Counted from the first letter of the stretch, positions 26,168 through 40,373 are shown. The stretch is DNA of 64,000 nucleotides from Candidatus Marithrix sp. Canyon 246 (GCF_001723685.1 NZ_MCBX01000044.1:62001-126000); one strand, 5' to 3'. Numbers and translations: made by a program. Notes: generated by a model from the letters alone, not told the origin.

Positions 26168-27196
26168 TTATTTAAATAAGTTTACATATTGTTCATAACC
26201 ATTTTCAACTAATTGATCTTTTTCAATAAATTTCAAGGAAGCTGAATTTATGCAATAACGCTGTCCAGTAGGTGCTGGACCATCTGGAAATACATGACCT
26301 AAATGAGAATCAGCATCTTTACTGCGTACTTCAATACGTTGCGCAAATAGTTTAAAATCTTTACGTTCAACAATTTGATTAGTATTGATTGGTTTAGTAA
26401 AACTAGGCCAACCGGTTCCAGATTCATATTTATCTAAAGAGGAAAATAGCGGTTCGCCGCTAACAATATCTACATAAATACCCTGTTTTTTATTATCCCA
26501 ATATTCATTATCAAACGGTTTTTCTGTGCCATCTTTTTGTGTTACCTTATATTGTAACTCGGTTAATCGCGATCTTAAAACTTGATCCGATAAACCCCAT
26601 GTTTGTTTTAAAAACTTATCACGTCCAGAGTTATAACGATAATATTTATATCGAATTGGATTCTTTTTATAATAATCTTGATGGTATTCTTCAGCAGGAT
26701 AAAACTTAGTTAATTTTATGATTTCTGTTTCAATCGGCTTTTTAAAAGCTCCAGATGATGCTAAACTAGCACGTGATTTTTCAGCTATTAATTTCTGTAT
26801 ATCATCATGATAAAAAATAGCTGGGCGATATTGTGGACCCCGATCTACAAATTGTCCACCATTATCAGTAGGGTCAATTTTTCGCCAAAAAGTTTCTAAT
26901 AAAGTTTCATAACTAATAATATTAGGATCATAATGAACTTGCACTACTTCCAAGTGTCCACCTTTACCAGAAGCAACTTCTTGATAAGTTGGATTCACAG
27001 TATTACCACCTGCATAACCAGAAATGACTTGGGCTACCCCATCAAGTTTTTCAAAATCTGCTTCTACACACCAAAAACAACCACCAGCAAAAGTTGCTTG
27101 TTTTAAATTTTCCATTGTTATGCTCCGTTGCACATTATTTTCTTGAGTACATCCAGTTATAACAACTAATATTAAGATATTTATAATTGATTTCAA
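26168..27196 (-). CDS. msrAB: Fused methionine sulfoxide reductase MsrA-MsrB, lipoprotein form
   Basis: Repairs both S- and R-methionine sulfoxide. The 342-aa protein starts with TTG, supported by AAGGAG six bases upstream and by a lipobox (VITGC, Cys16), so it is exported and lipidated. The MsrA domain has the catalytic Cys40 in GGCFWC; the MsrB domain has GTGWPSF, SHLGHVF and catalytic Cys in RYCINSASL but lacks the four zinc cysteines. Divergent from pdxA, whose start codon lies only 12 bp away. Confidence 0.92.
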   Translation of the reverse strand: MKSIINILILVVITGCTQENNVQRSITMENLKQATFAGGCFWCVEADFEKLDGVAQVISGYAGGNTVNPTYQEVASGKGGHLEVVQVHYDPNIISYETLLETFWRKIDPTDNGGQFVDRGPQYRPAIFYHDDIQKLIAEKSRASLASSGAFKKPIETEIIKLTKFYPAEEYHQDYYKKNPIRYKYYRYNSGRDKFLKQTWGLSDQVLRSRLTELQYKVTQKDGTEKPFDNEYWDNKKQGIYVDIVSGEPLFSSLDKYESGTGWPSFTKPINTNQIVERKDFKLFAQRIEVRSKDADSHLGHVFPDGPAPTGQRYCINSASLKFIEKDQLVENGYEQYVNLFK

Positions 27197-27208
27197 TTGA
27201 GACTCCTT

Positions 27209-28117
27209 ATGTTACCAAATATTGCAATAACCCCCGGTGAACCTGCGGGTATTGGACCAGATATTACATTAAAGTTATTAGAAGAACAAAATATAGCTGC
27301 TAATTTTACAGTATTTGCCGATCCTGATTTGTTACAACAACGCGCTGAACAATTAGGCTTATCTATTAACTTAGATAATGTGGTGCCAATACCGTTATCA
27401 CAAGCAGTAACACCCGGAAAGTTAAATTCTGCCAATGCAAATTATGTGCTAGAAACTCTAACACAAGCAACTAAAGCATGTTTAAATAAACAGTGTGATG
27501 CTTTAGTTACTGGCCCTGTACATAAAGGAATTATTAATAAGGCAGGTATAAGTTTTACTGGTCATACAGAATTTTTAGCAGATTTATCAAATGTTGAACA
27601 AGTTGTGATGATGTTAGCCACGCCAAAATTAAGAGTGGCACTTGTTACTACACATTTGCCATTATCACAAGTTAGTTCTGCAATTACAGCAACGCGATTA
27701 GAAAATGTAATACGGATATTAAATCATGATTTAAAAAATCCACATATTTTAGTTTGTGGTTTAAATCCCCACGCTGGTGAAGATGGGTATTTAGGTAATG
27801 AAGAAATTATTACAATTACACCTGTATTAAAGAAATTACGGGCAGAAGGAATCAATTTAACTGGTCCAGTGTCTGCTGATACAGCCTTTACTGCTAAATC
27901 ATTGTTTGGAATAGATGTAGTTCTAACCATGTATCATGATCAAGGTTTACCAGTATTAAAATCTCAAGGTTTTGGTGAGGCAGTAAATGTCACGCTTGGA
28001 TTACCAATAATAAGAACTTCAGTCGATCATGGTACTGCTTTAAACTTAGCTGCTACAGGCAAGGCTTCTAGTAATAGTTTGCGTTATGCTGTAGAAATAG
28101 CAACTAAATTAATTTAG
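27209..28117 (+). CDS. pdxA: 4-hydroxythreonine-4-phosphate dehydrogenase
   Basis: Oxidises 4-phosphohydroxy-L-threonine in vitamin B6 synthesis. I choose the ATG at 27209 (302 aa) over the in-frame TTG at 27197, because the conserved N-terminus is [14 protein letters not shown]. Metal and substrate motifs are visible: [34 protein letters not shown] and [15 protein letters not shown]. The start region overlaps the msrAB ribosome site on the other strand. Confidence 0.95.
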   Translation: MLPNIAITPGEPAGIGPDITLKLLEEQNIAANFTVFADPDLLQQRAEQLGLSINLDNVVPIPLSQAVTPGKLNSANANYVLETLTQATKACLNKQCDALVTGPVHKGIINKAGISFTGHTEFLADLSNVEQVVMMLATPKLRVALVTTHLPLSQVSSAITATRLENVIRILNHDLKNPHILVCGLNPHAGEDGYLGNEEIITITPVLKKLRAEGINLTGPVSADTAFTAKSLFGIDVVLTMYHDQGLPVLKSQGFGEAVNVTLGLPIIRTSVDHGTALNLAATGKASSNSLRYAVEIATKLI

Positions 28118-28195
28118 TTATAAAAATGTTTTGTTGCAATCTAATTAATTTATCTGTATGATAGCCTCTGACTTTTGAGAGAGGATTCTCAATTT

Positions 28196-28272
28196 TCCCT
28201 GGTAGCTCAGTTGGTAGTAGCACGTGACTGTTAATCACGGTGTCGTCGGTTCGAGTCCGACCCGGGGAGCCA
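28196..28272 (+). tRNA. tRNA-Asn (GTT)
   Basis: Cloverleaf with acceptor TCCCTGG / CCGGGGA, anticodon stem CGTGA / TCACG, loop CTGTTAA with anticodon GTT at 28230-28232, a T-arm with GGTTCGAGTCC and encoded CCA (28270-28272). The D-arm has an additional T (GGTAGTAGC in place of GGTAGAGC), leaving a three-pair stem. Length 77. Confidence 0.93.
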
Positions 28273-28326
28273 AATTTCCCATCCCTTATTTAATCAAATC
28301 ATCCCAATAAAAAAAATTTCACTTCT

Positions 28327-28400
28327 CGGAGCGTGGCGCAGTCTGGTAGCGCACTATCATGGGGTGGTAGGGGTCGCGAGTTCAAATCTCGCCGTTCCGA
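28327..28400 (+). tRNA. tRNA-Pro (GGG)
   Basis: Acceptor CGGAGCG pairs with CGTTCCG (one G-U), D-arm GCGC-AGTCTGGTA-GCGC, anticodon stem CTATC / GGTAG, loop ATGGGGT with anticodon GGG at 28361-28363, and T-arm GCGAG / CTCGC around TTCAAAT. The 3' CCA is not encoded (the gene is followed by AATT), in contrast to the neighbouring tRNA-Asn. Confidence 0.93.
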
Positions 28401-28420
28401 AATTATTCCTTCTTGCGTAA

Positions 28421-31006
<2,586 letters not shown>

Positions 31007-31010
<4 letters not shown>

Positions 31011-32131
31011 TTAGATATTAATGATAATATAGCTTGTGCCGCTTTTTGATTAGCAGATTGTTTCAAATTATGATGTAATTTAGTAAAATTATTTTGCAAT
31101 ATTTGCACTTTATTGGAATTGTTTAACCATTCCAAGATTTCTGGAGCTAAATTTTCTGTAATAACTTTATTTTGAATAAATTCAGGCACTAATAGTTTTT
31201 TTGCTAGCAGATTAGGTAAAGAAATATAAGGAATATGTACAAGCAATTTAGCCAGCCAATAAGTAATATTTGCCATACGATAAGCTACCACCATTGGACG
31301 TTTTAATAACATTGCTTCTAAGGTGGCTGTACCAGATGCCATTAAGATAACATCAGCCGCTGCCATTGCTTCATATGATTGCCCATCTAATAAATGAATT
31401 GGTAATTCATTAGGTATTTGTTCAATAAAGTATTGTTTTATTTTGGGATTGGCTAATGGTACTATAAAAGCTAAATCAGCTTGTTGTTTTAATAAGTCAT
31501 TGGCTGTTTTTAAAAAAGTATTAGTTAATTGAGTAACCTCATTAAATCTACTACCCGGTAATAATGCAATTAATTTGCCCTTGGTATTTAAACCTAGCTT
31601 TTTTCTAGCAGCTTGTTGATCTGTATGTAAAGGAATTGCATCGGCTAAAGGATGTCCGACAAAACAAACTGGAATATTATGTTGATGATAATAATCAGCT
31701 TCAAAAGGAAATAGTGTCAACATTAAATCACAAGCACGAGCAATTTTAGCTAAACGATACTCTCGCCACGCCCAAACAGAAGGGCTAACATAATGTACTG
31801 TTGGAATACCTGCTTGTTTCAGTTTATATTCTAAACTAATGTTAAAATCAGGTGCATCAATGCCAATAAAGACATCTGGTGGTTGTTTTAAAAAATACTC
31901 AGCTAAACTATCATGACATTTTTTGATCTCAAAATAGTGTTTTAATACTTCCACTAAACCCATTACTGATAAGGTTTCTAATGGAAAGTGGCTATGAAAA
32001 CCTGCTGCTAACATTTTTGGACCACCTATGCCTTCAATTACAGCATTGGGATATTTAGCTTTTAGTGCATAAATCAGCCCAGATCCTAATAAATCTCCTG
32101 ATAATTCACCAGCAACTATAGCAATACGCAT
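31007..32131 (-). CDS. lpxB: Lipid-A-disaccharide synthase
   Basis: Joins UDP-2,3-diacylglucosamine and lipid X at the inner membrane. I choose the ATG at 32131 (374 aa, MRIAIVAGELSGDLLG) over the in-frame TTG at 32146, since the family begins at this motif. Further signatures: GIDAPDFN, VSPSVWAWREYR, FEADYY, FVGHPLAD, LLPGSRFNEV and ASGTATLEAML. The start is five bases after the lpxA stop. Confidence 0.96.
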
Positions 32132-32135
32132 TGAT

Positions 32136-32909
32136 TTAACGCACAATACCTCGTTTAGAATTTTGCAAACCTTGTTGCATTTTTCGCACTTCAGGATATT
32201 GTTGACTTAAATCTTCAAGTGCTGCAATTGCTTCATTTTTCATCATATTTTGTTTATATATAATTTTATAAGCTTGGTGCAAAGCATGAATAGTATCACT
32301 ACTGAAACCTTGACGTTTTAAACCTTCTTTATTTAAACCATTAGCTTTAGCACGATTTCCACATACCATTATATATGGCAGAACATCTTTAAAAATCAAT
32401 GAAGTAGGTGCTGCAAAACTATTATTTCCCATAATGCAAAATTGATGTATTAAAGTAAAACCACCTAAAATAACACCATCTTCAATTTCTACATGCCCTG
32501 CTAATGAGGCACCATTAGCAAAAATGGTATTATTATGTATAATACAATCATGAGCAATATGGGAATATGCCATAATCCAATTATTATCACCAATGCGGGT
32601 TATTCCACCACCCTGTATAGTGCCTCGATTTATGGTGCAATATTCACGGATTTCATTGTTATCACCAATTTCTACATGGGTATTTGGCTCGCCATTATAT
32701 TTTTTATCTTGAGGATTTTCACCTAAAGAGGCAAATTGATAAATTTTATTATTTTGTCCTATTTTCATAGGACCTTTTAAAACCACATGTGGAGCTATCC
32801 AAGTACCGGATTCTATTTGTACGTCAGCTCCGATAATTGAATAAGCACCAACAGAAACATCATCAGCTAATTCAGCTTTAGGATCAATTACAGCGCGTGT
32901 ATCAATCAA
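32136..32909 (-). CDS. lpxA: UDP-N-acetylglucosamine acyltransferase
   Basis: First step of lipid A synthesis, trimeric left-handed beta-helix. The 257-aa length is typical. Hexapeptide repeats run from residue 8 to about 190, with the catalytic histidine region in AYSHIAHDC and [16 protein letters not shown], and the C-terminal helical domain ending the protein. Start overlaps the fabZ stop by 4 bp. Confidence 0.96.
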   Translation of the reverse strand: MIDTRAVIDPKAELADDVSVGAYSIIGADVQIESGTWIAPHVVLKGPMKIGQNNKIYQFASLGENPQDKKYNGEPNTHVEIGDNNEIREYCTINRGTIQGGGITRIGDNNWIMAYSHIAHDCIIHNNTIFANGASLAGHVEIEDGVILGGFTLIHQFCIMGNNSFAAPTSLIFKDVLPYIMVCGNRAKANGLNKEGLKRQGFSSDTIHALHQAYKIIYKQNMMKNEAIAALEDLSQQYPEVRKMQQGLQNSKRGIVR

Positions 32910-33355
32910 GATTCAATCTCTCTTTTCATACACATAAGTTCTGCACTAGCAACTACTTTATCATCAACTTTAGTAGTGGCAGAATATTTCCAAATTCCAC
33001 GAGTTCGGCGTATTAACTTCACTTCAATTAATAATTGATCACCGGGTTCTACTGGTTGTTTAAAACGAGCTTTATCTACTCCTACTAAATAATACAAAGA
33101 ATTATCTTCAGGTTCAGCCTCAGCCGTCTTAAACGATAATATACCTGTTGCTTGAGCCATTGCTTCAATTAATAATACACCGGGCATTATTGGTCTTAAA
33201 GGAAAATGACCTTGAAAAAATGGCTCATTATAGGTGACATTTTTTATCGCAGTCAATGATTCACCTACTGTATAATCCAGTACTCGATCAATTAATAAAA
33301 ACGGATAACGATGATGAAGGTGTTTAAGCACCTGATGGATATCCATACTATTCAT
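32906..33355 (-). CDS. fabZ: 3-hydroxyacyl-ACP dehydratase
   Basis: Hot-dog-fold dehydratase of fatty acid elongation. The 149-aa protein shows [11 protein letters not shown], the active-site histidine in [16 protein letters not shown] and the glutamate in IEAMAQATG. It sits between lpxD and lpxA, as usual, with 4-bp overlaps on both sides. Confidence 0.96.
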   Translation of the reverse strand: MNSMDIHQVLKHLHHRYPFLLIDRVLDYTVGESLTAIKNVTYNEPFFQGHFPLRPIMPGVLLIEAMAQATGILSFKTAEAEPEDNSLYYLVGVDKARFKQPVEPGDQLLIEVKLIRRTRGIWKYSATTKVDDKVVASAELMCMKREIES

Positions 33356-34302
33356 AATTCTAATTTCTTTAAACGTTTTGCCATTTGATCTATAGATTTG
33401 AATCTATGATAATTTCTATGCCATTGTCTATTGGTTTCTAAAGGAGTACCTGATGAATAAACACCGGCTTTGGTTATTGATTGTAGCACAATAGAACCAG
33501 CTGTTACATGTACATAATCTACTAAATCCAGATGTCCAGATATACCTACTCCTCCAGCGATCATACAATAGCTACCAATATTAGTACTGCCAGCAATTCC
33601 AACACAACCGGCTATTGCTGTATGTTCTCCAATTTGAACATTATGTCCAATTTGAATTTGATTGTCCAGTTTAACGCCCCTGCCAATGATAGTATCATCT
33701 AAAGAACCTTTATCTATGGTAGTATTTGCGCCAATTTCTACATCATCAGCTATTAAAACACCGCCTAATTGTGGTACTTTTACCCATTTACCATCATCAT
33801 TAGCATTACCAAAACCATCTGAACCAATTATTGCTCCGGGATGAATAATTACACCTTTTCCTAAACGAGTTCCTGCACATAAAGTTACATTAGCTATCAA
33901 TTGGCAATTATCACCTATTTCAACGTCGCTTTCTACAACACAACCAGCACCAATAAAAACATTTTTGCCTATTTTAGCATCTGCTTCAACTGAAGCCATT
34001 TTATGTATGCCCGGCGTGTGAAGCAGTGGATGAAATAATTGTGCTGCCCTAGCATAACCCAAATAAGGGTTATCCATCACTAACATTGCTTGTTTGCAAA
34101 AGGTTTTATCTGAATCTTTCAAAATAATAGCAGCAGCTTTAGAATTTATTAAATCGTCACGATAGCGACGATTAGAAAAAAAACTAATTGTATCTTGATT
34201 TGCACTATTTAATGGTGCAATTCCTGTAATTGGCAAATTTTCTAAAGCAGCATTTTCTAATTTTGCTCCAATTTTATTTGCCAACTCTATCAGAGGAATC
34301 AT
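33352..34302 (-). CDS. lpxD: UDP-3-O-(3-hydroxyacyl)glucosamine N-acyltransferase
   Basis: Third enzyme of lipid A synthesis. The 316-aa protein has an N-terminal nucleotide-binding domain ([15 protein letters not shown]), then hexapeptide repeats of the beta-helix (about 100-285) including [12 protein letters not shown] and [17 protein letters not shown] with the catalytic His. It is some 25 residues shorter than Escherichia coli LpxD, mainly at the C-terminus. It overlaps the skp stop by 4 bp. Confidence 0.95.
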   Translation of the reverse strand: MIPLIELANKIGAKLENAALENLPITGIAPLNSANQDTISFFSNRRYRDDLINSKAAAIILKDSDKTFCKQAMLVMDNPYLGYARAAQLFHPLLHTPGIHKMASVEADAKIGKNVFIGAGCVVESDVEIGDNCQLIANVTLCAGTRLGKGVIIHPGAIIGSDGFGNANDDGKWVKVPQLGGVLIADDVEIGANTTIDKGSLDDTIIGRGVKLDNQIQIGHNVQIGEHTAIAGCVGIAGSTNIGSYCMIAGGVGISGHLDLVDYVHVTAGSIVLQSITKAGVYSSGTPLETNRQWHRNYHRFKSIDQMAKRLKKLEL

Positions 34303-34802
34303 CTGTGCCTACGCAATTTTCTTAAAACTTTATTTGTGATATCAACACGTTTACTTGCCCAAACAACTCCATCACTGAGAATAAAATCATATCTTTCTCT
34401 TTTGGCTAATTGTTGAATTACTTTAGTAATAATTTTTTGAATTTTTTCTAATTCTGCATTACGACGAATATTATAATCTTCTCTAAATTCTTCTTGTTGA
34501 CGACGAAATTCACGTTTCTTATTTCTAATCCGACGTTTAAGCCTACTAACTTGTATTTGACTCATAGTAGAACCACCTCTTTTTACACGTGATTCCATAC
34601 TTTTAATACTTTTACCACTTTTTACCAATTGTTTTTGTCTAGGTGCAAATTCTCTTTCTAAACGACGATTAGCTTTTTCAACTTGAGGAGCCTTTTCCAT
34701 GACTTTTATTGCATTGACAAAACCTACTTTAAGTACTGCGTTTGCTTGATGAGAAAATAAAATACTACTAAGTAAACATATAAATATATAATTTTTTTTC
34801 AT
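34299..34802 (-). CDS. skp: Skp/OmpH-family periplasmic chaperone
   Basis: Holds unfolded outer-membrane proteins for delivery to BAM. Signal peptide ends near QANA (residue 22). The mature protein opens with LKVGFVNAIKVMEKAPQ, then a highly basic coiled-coil hairpin of Arg/Lys/Glu-rich helices (about 45-120) and a closing strand (YDFILSDGVVWAS). Position six bases after bamA is the classic arrangement. Confidence 0.9.
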   Translation of the reverse strand: MKKNYIFICLLSSILFSHQANAVLKVGFVNAIKVMEKAPQVEKANRRLEREFAPRQKQLVKSGKSIKSMESRVKRGGSTMSQIQVSRLKRRIRNKKREFRRQQEEFREDYNIRRNAELEKIQKIITKVIQQLAKRERYDFILSDGVVWASKRVDITNKVLRKLRRHR

Positions 34803-34808
34803 AAATAA

Positions 34809-37094
34809 TTACCAATTAAAGGTTGTACCAATTGTGAATTGAAATATTTCAACTTGATCACCCGGTTTTTTATTCAATGGTTTAGCCAAACTAAAACTTA
34901 ACACTCCTAATGGAGACAACCAGATTGCAGATAAACCAGTGGAATAACGCAGTTGATCAACATCAAAATCTTCTTGAACACCATAAACATTACCTACATC
35001 CACAAAGGCAGAGAGCCTAAAGTTACGTAGTTTTTTAGTAAATGGTATAGGTAAAATAACTTCAGCATTACTCACTACCCTTAAATTACCACCGAAAGGT
35101 AAACCTTGAGAATCTAAAGGTCCTAAAGTATTGCCACGAAAACCACGTACAGTACGTGGGCCACCAGCGGTAAAATTTTCAAAAAATGGATATTCTGTGG
35201 AATCACCATAGGTTTCACCATATGCAACTTGCCCTTTTAATACCAGAATATAATCTTTTATCAATGGATACAACCATTGATGACGATAAGTCAGTTTATA
35301 AAAACTTAGATCACTAACTGGTAATGCAACTTCTGCATTCAGAGATTGTAACATGCCTTTATCAGGAAATAATCCTCTATTACGAGTATCATGTCTCCAA
35401 TTAGCTGTTAAACGATAAGAAGTAAAATTATTACCATTACGTTCTAAAAATTTAAATACTTCATCAGCACTAAAATTAGTAGTTTTAATAGTGGTATTAT
35501 CAATTTCAGCTCCCATACTAACATAATTATATTCACTAATAGGAAAACCATAATTGAGTCTAGTACCATAAGCATCTGAAGCATAACGGCTTAAATTTGC
35601 AAATTCCGCATCCATAGTACGGTAAAATACATCAAAACCACGACTTACACCATCTATAGTTGTATAAGGGTTAAAATAACTTAAACGATACTGTGTGTTG
35701 ACACGACTATTATTAAAAGTCACTCCAACACGTTTACCAGAACCTAAAAAGTTATCTTGTAATATACTAGCATTAAAGATTATACCTTGTATTTGTGAAT
35801 AACCAACACCTGCCATTAAATTGCCGGATGGTCTTTCTACAACATTAAAATTAACGTCAACTTGATCATTACTATTAGGTACACGCGGTGTTTTAACTTC
35901 CACTGTTTCAAAAAAGGCTAAGCGTTCTAAACGAGTTTTTGAACGTTTAATTTTTTTCTGACTTAAAAAACCACCTTCCATTTGACGCATTTCACGACGT
36001 AATACTTCATCACGAGTTTTCAGGTTGCCTTTAAAATTAATTCGTCGAACATAGGCTCTTTTACCGGGATCAACATAGAAATTTAAAGCTACAGTTTTAT
36101 TTTTCGAGTCAATTTCTGGCACTGCATTAATATCAGCAAAAGCATAACCTTCATCACCAATACGTTCTATCATTTTTTCTTGGCTTTTAGTGATTTGCTT
36201 GCGAGAAAATATATCTCCTGATTTAATCGTAATTTTATTAAGTAATTCTTGTTTATCTACAATTAAATTACCAACTAATTTGATTTTAGATACAGTATAT
36301 TTTTCACCTTCGGTGAGATTAACGGTAATATAAATATCTTTTTTATTTGGTGTAATAGATACTTGGGTTGAATCAACATTAAATTTAAGGTATCCATTAT
36401 CTAAATAATAAGAGCGTATTTTTTCTAAATCTGCTCTTAATTTTAGTGATGAATATTGATTATCTTGGGTAAAGAAAGAGAACCAACCACCTGTACTTAA
36501 TTTCATTTCATAAAGCAAGTCATCATCACTAATAACTTTATTACCAACAAAATTAATTTGATTGATACGTGCTACCACACCTTCTGATATGTCAATTTTA
36601 ATTGCAACTCTATTACGAGCCACTGGTGTAACTGTTGACTTTAAACGTATAGCATATTTACCTGTATTAAAATATTGACGTTTCAAGTCTAATTTAATTT
36701 TATCTAATAGTGAACGATTAAATAGTCTGCCTTCTACAAAATTTGCAGCTTTTAAACTTTTTAATAAATCTTCAGTCTCAAGATCCTTATTACCTGTAAA
36801 GGTAATTTTTGCAATAGCTGGACGTTCTTTAACTCGCACAATTAGGATATTATTGTTTCTTTCTAAACGTATATCTTTAAATAAACCAGCTTTAAATAAA
36901 GTAGAAATCACACTACTAGCTTGATTAGGAGAAAATCTACTTCCGGGTTTTATAGTTAGATAATTAAATACCGTTTGTTTTGAAATCCGCGTTAATCCTT
37001 TGATCTGAATATCTTTTACAATAAAAGCATCAAATGCCAAACTAATATTACTTAAGAATAGCAGACTCAAAAAAATTAAAGGTTTATATATCAT
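34809..37094 (-). CDS. bamA: BamA, outer-membrane protein assembly factor
   Basis: Core of the BAM complex. The 761-aa protein has a signal peptide (to about residue 20), five POTRA domains (about 23-420; first FIVKDIQIKGLTRIS) and a 16-strand barrel with the conserved loop-6 motif VRGFRGNTLGP. It ends in IFQFTIGTTFNW with aromatic C-terminus. The start overlaps the rseP stop by 4 bp. Confidence 0.96.
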   Translation of the reverse strand: MIYKPLIFLSLLFLSNISLAFDAFIVKDIQIKGLTRISKQTVFNYLTIKPGSRFSPNQASSVISTLFKAGLFKDIRLERNNNILIVRVKERPAIAKITFTGNKDLETEDLLKSLKAANFVEGRLFNRSLLDKIKLDLKRQYFNTGKYAIRLKSTVTPVARNRVAIKIDISEGVVARINQINFVGNKVISDDDLLYEMKLSTGGWFSFFTQDNQYSSLKLRADLEKIRSYYLDNGYLKFNVDSTQVSITPNKKDIYITVNLTEGEKYTVSKIKLVGNLIVDKQELLNKITIKSGDIFSRKQITKSQEKMIERIGDEGYAFADINAVPEIDSKNKTVALNFYVDPGKRAYVRRINFKGNLKTRDEVLRREMRQMEGGFLSQKKIKRSKTRLERLAFFETVEVKTPRVPNSNDQVDVNFNVVERPSGNLMAGVGYSQIQGIIFNASILQDNFLGSGKRVGVTFNNSRVNTQYRLSYFNPYTTIDGVSRGFDVFYRTMDAEFANLSRYASDAYGTRLNYGFPISEYNYVSMGAEIDNTTIKTTNFSADEVFKFLERNGNNFTSYRLTANWRHDTRNRGLFPDKGMLQSLNAEVALPVSDLSFYKLTYRHQWLYPLIKDYILVLKGQVAYGETYGDSTEYPFFENFTAGGPRTVRGFRGNTLGPLDSQGLPFGGNLRVVSNAEVILPIPFTKKLRNFRLSAFVDVGNVYGVQEDFDVDQLRYSTGLSAIWLSPLGVLSFSLAKPLNKKPGDQVEIFQFTIGTTFNW

Positions 37095-38419
37095 AAAATT
37101 CTTTGCAAATCATTAAATATTGCTAATCCCATTAAGCTTAGTAATAGTACTAAACCAATTTGTTGTAATAACATCTCAGTGGTTTCTGTAACAGGGCTAC
37201 CTTTAATTAATTCTATGAAGTATAAAAATAAATGACCTCCATCAAGTAGAGGTATTGGTAATAAATTAATTACACCTAAACTGATACTGACAATAGCTAA
37301 AAAAGATAGAAAGACATTGAAACCTAATTGAGCAGATTGTCCAGCATATTGAGCAATGCTTATTGGTCCACTAATATGTTCATATGATACTTGTAGTGTC
37401 AACATTTTAGCCATTAGATTTAAGGTTAAGACACTCATGTCCCATGTTTTATTTATGCCATGAATAAATGCTGGCCATAAGCTATAACTTTCGGTTACAT
37501 AGTAAGGTGCATAAACCCCCATTCGTCCTTTACCATTAATATTATCAGGTTTTAAAATTAACTCTAGTTGTTGTTGATTGCGTTCAATTATTGTGGATAG
37601 ATTCTTATCAGGATTCTCGGTGATATATTTGGCCCAACTGTGCCAATCTTTAACAGGCTGATTATCCATACTAATGATTTTATCGCCATATTGCAAACCT
37701 GCTTTTTCAGCAGCACTATTTGGCATTATTTCACCAATAATCGCTGGCCAAGGCGGACGATATGGTTGAAAACCGATCTTTTCAAAAAATTGTCCTTGGG
37801 CAATATCATCAATACTAATATTATCAACTGATATACGTAAATCATAATGACGATTGTTTTGGTCTTGTATTGAATATACAAGTTCTTGTTTGTTATCAAG
37901 TAATTCTTTTAATGAGGTTTCCATAACGCTATCCCAGCGAGTAGCAGATTGTTCATTTACAGCAACAATTTGGTAGCCGGAAATAAATCCTGCTTGTTCG
38001 GCTAAACTTTCAGGAGTAACTTCACCAACTATTGCTTTCATGCCTGAAACTCCAACCATATACATCATGGTATAAGCAAAAATTGCAAATAAGAAGTTAA
38101 ATAATGGACCTGCGAATACTATTGCGCTACGTACTTTTAAAGATTGTTGATTAAAAGCGCGATGCAATTCTTCAGCGGCGACTTCACCTTCACGTTCGTC
38201 GAGCATTTTTACATAGCCGCCTAATGGAATTGCTGCAATTGCAAATTCCGTATTATCTTTCCCAAAGCGGCGTGACCATAGTGGTCGGCCAAAACCTATT
38301 GAGAATTTTAATATTTTTACACCTAAGCGTCGTGCAACCCAATAATGACCAAATTCATGTACGGTTACTAAAATACCGATAACTACAATAAAAGCGAGTA
38401 ATGCTTGTATAATTAACAT
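37091..38419 (-). CDS. rseP: RseP, site-2 intramembrane metalloprotease
   Basis: Cleaves anti-sigmaE RseA and remnant signal peptides in the inner membrane. The 442-aa protein has the zinc motif H21-E22-x-x-H25 in the first transmembrane helix, two periplasmic PDZ domains (about 115-290) and the third zinc ligand in LLDGGHLFLYFIELI near the C-terminus. Two bases separate it from dxr upstream. Confidence 0.95.
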   Translation of the reverse strand: MLIIQALLAFIVVIGILVTVHEFGHYWVARRLGVKILKFSIGFGRPLWSRRFGKDNTEFAIAAIPLGGYVKMLDEREGEVAAEELHRAFNQQSLKVRSAIVFAGPLFNFLFAIFAYTMMYMVGVSGMKAIVGEVTPESLAEQAGFISGYQIVAVNEQSATRWDSVMETSLKELLDNKQELVYSIQDQNNRHYDLRISVDNISIDDIAQGQFFEKIGFQPYRPPWPAIIGEIMPNSAAEKAGLQYGDKIISMDNQPVKDWHSWAKYITENPDKNLSTIIERNQQQLELILKPDNINGKGRMGVYAPYYVTESYSLWPAFIHGINKTWDMSVLTLNLMAKMLTLQVSYEHISGPISIAQYAGQSAQLGFNVFLSFLAIVSISLGVINLLPIPLLDGGHLFLYFIELIKGSPVTETTEMLLQQIGLVLLLSLMGLAIFNDLQRIL

Positions 38420-38421
38420 TT

Positions 38422-39585
38422 CTATATATTTTGATTTACAATTTGTGTAGCTAAATGACGCGCTTGTTTATCATCTTCGAGAATAATCTCTAATGATGTT
38501 GCGATACGCCCAGTTATTTGAGATAAAGTATTTTCAATGATCTTAGGAATTTTAGTAAAAGCTAAAGTACCTTCTAAAAATGCTTGTACTGCAATTTCGT
38601 TAGCAGCATTTAAAATGGTGCTACTAGTGCCACCTGCTAACATAGCATCATAGGCTAATTGTAAACAAGGGAATTTCTGAAAATCAACAGCTTCAAAATC
38701 TAAACGAGCAATATCAAATAAATTTAAACTAGCAACTCCTGAACTCATACGTTCAGGCCATGCTAAACCATGAGCTATTGGGGTACGCATATCAGGATTG
38801 CCTAGTTGTGCTAGTACTGATCCATCAACATATTCAACTAGTGAGTGAATTATACTTTGAGGATGTATGACTACTTCAATTTGTTCAGGCTTAGCGGTAA
38901 ATAACCAGCAGGCTTCTATGACTTCTAAGCCTTTATTCATCATAGTAGCTGAATCTACTGATATTTTACTACCCATGTTCCAATTAGGATGAGCAACAGC
39001 TTGTTCAGGTGTAACTGTATCTAATTGTTCAATAGGTGTAGTGCGAAAAGGTCCACCTGATGCAGTTAATAAGATACGAGTAACACCCTGCATTTTAACT
39101 GCGGGCATACATTGGAAAATCGCGTTATGTTCACTATCAATTGGTAATAATTCGGCACCATTTTCACGCACGGCATCCATAAATAATTGCCCTGACATTA
39201 CTAATGCTTCTTTATTTGCCAATAAAATTCGTTTTCCTGTCTTAGCGGCTGCTAAAGCAGGCAATAAACCTGCACTACCAACTATAGCTGCCATAATGAC
39301 ACTAACTTCGTCTAAACTACTGACAAAACTTAGTGCATCGGTACCACTTAAAACTTTAACTGGAGAATTTTGCTGCTTTAAACGTTGTTCTAGTTGTTCA
39401 GCAGCATCTGCATCTGCCATCACTGCATAGCGAGGAGACCATTCTAAACATAATTGTTCTAAACGAGATACTTGTTTATTTGCTGTTAGCGCAATTACTT
39501 CAAACTTTTGTGGATGTTGTTTGATAACATTAAGAGTATTAAGACCAATGCTACCAGTCGCTCCCAATATAGTTATACCAGTCAA
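38422..39585 (-). CDS. dxr: 1-deoxy-D-xylulose 5-phosphate reductoisomerase
   Basis: Second step of the MEP isoprenoid pathway, NADPH- and metal-dependent. The 387-aa protein shows the NADPH site [62 protein letters not shown] with metal and substrate ligands, and [17 protein letters not shown]. It feeds the isoprenoid route used by ispB and uppS in this window. Overlaps cdsA by 4 bp. Confidence 0.96.
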   Translation of the reverse strand: MTGITILGATGSIGLNTLNVIKQHPQKFEVIALTANKQVSRLEQLCLEWSPRYAVMADADAAEQLEQRLKQQNSPVKVLSGTDALSFVSSLDEVSVIMAAIVGSAGLLPALAAAKTGKRILLANKEALVMSGQLFMDAVRENGAELLPIDSEHNAIFQCMPAVKMQGVTRILLTASGGPFRTTPIEQLDTVTPEQAVAHPNWNMGSKISVDSATMMNKGLEVIEACWLFTAKPEQIEVVIHPQSIIHSLVEYVDGSVLAQLGNPDMRTPIAHGLAWPERMSSGVASLNLFDIARLDFEAVDFQKFPCLQLAYDAMLAGGTSSTILNAANEIAVQAFLEGTLAFTKIPKIIENTLSQITGRIATSLEIILEDDKQARHLATQIVNQNI

Positions 39586-40373
39586 AGTAGATTTCCTATT
39601 ATTAATCCTAAAACAAAAATCGGTGCCGCTGATGTCAAACTATCAATACGATCTAACACCCCACCATGACCGGGTAATATTTGACTACTATCTTTCATAC
39701 CCGCCTGACGTTTAAATAAACTTTCTAATAAATCGCCTACAATTGAAGCAATTACTGTAATGAAACATAATAGCATAAAACCTAGCAATGTCATTAATGG
39801 CATCGAATTAAAGATTGCATAACTTAGTGCAACTAATAAGCTTATGAATAACGCGCCTGCAACACCTTCCCAACTTTTTCCGGGGCTTATTTTATCAGCT
39901 AATTTTTTTTGTCCCCATTTTTTACCAGTAAAATAAGCTCCTATATCAGCAGACCAAATTAAAACTAATAAGAAAATTAACCACTGTTGATTATGAAGAC
40001 TTAATAAAGCTATCCAAGCTGGTATTAATATAATAAACCCTAATAAGGCTTTAACAATAGGTGATGTTGGTATATGATTATGATTTTGTTGATAAGCTAA
40101 GATCCAATATAATGCTATTAACCACCATAAAGATGCAATATATAAAATATAATTTATATTAATCTCATCTAAAAAATAATAAATTATTAATAGAGTTAAA
40201 GCAAATACTAAGCTATAAATACTGCGTATTAAATTAGATAAACCAGCCCATTCCCATGCCCCAATTATAACAAATATAGCCATTACCGACGCTAAAGTTT
40301 GCGAAGATAAAGTTAATACCCATAATATTATTGGAATTAAGACTATAGCTGTAAATATACGTTGTTTAAGCAT
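39582..40373 (-). CDS. cdsA: Phosphatidate cytidylyltransferase
   Basis: Makes CDP-diacylglycerol in the inner membrane. I choose the ATG at 40373 (263 aa, [14 protein letters not shown]), which overlaps the uppS stop by 8 bp, over the in-frame TTG at 40421. About seven hydrophobic segments; the family signature lies in [15 protein letters not shown] and [36 protein letters not shown] near the C-terminus. Confidence 0.94.
   Translation of the reverse strand: MLKQRIFTAIVLIPIILWVLTLSSQTLASVMAIFVIIGAWEWAGLSNLIRSIYSLVFALTLLIIYYFLDEININYILYIASLWWLIALYWILAYQQNHNHIPTSPIVKALLGFIILIPAWIALLSLHNQQWLIFLLVLIWSADIGAYFTGKKWGQKKLADKISPGKSWEGVAGALFISLLVALSYAIFNSMPLMTLLGFMLLCFITVIASIVGDLLESLFKRQAGMKDSSQILPGHGGVLDRIDSLTSAAPIFVLGLIIGNLL

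Noticed and set aside
28196-28400. tRNA pair as a phage or island attachment site
   Set aside because: No integrase gene and no repeated tRNA 3' end is visible nearby; both flanks are housekeeping genes.
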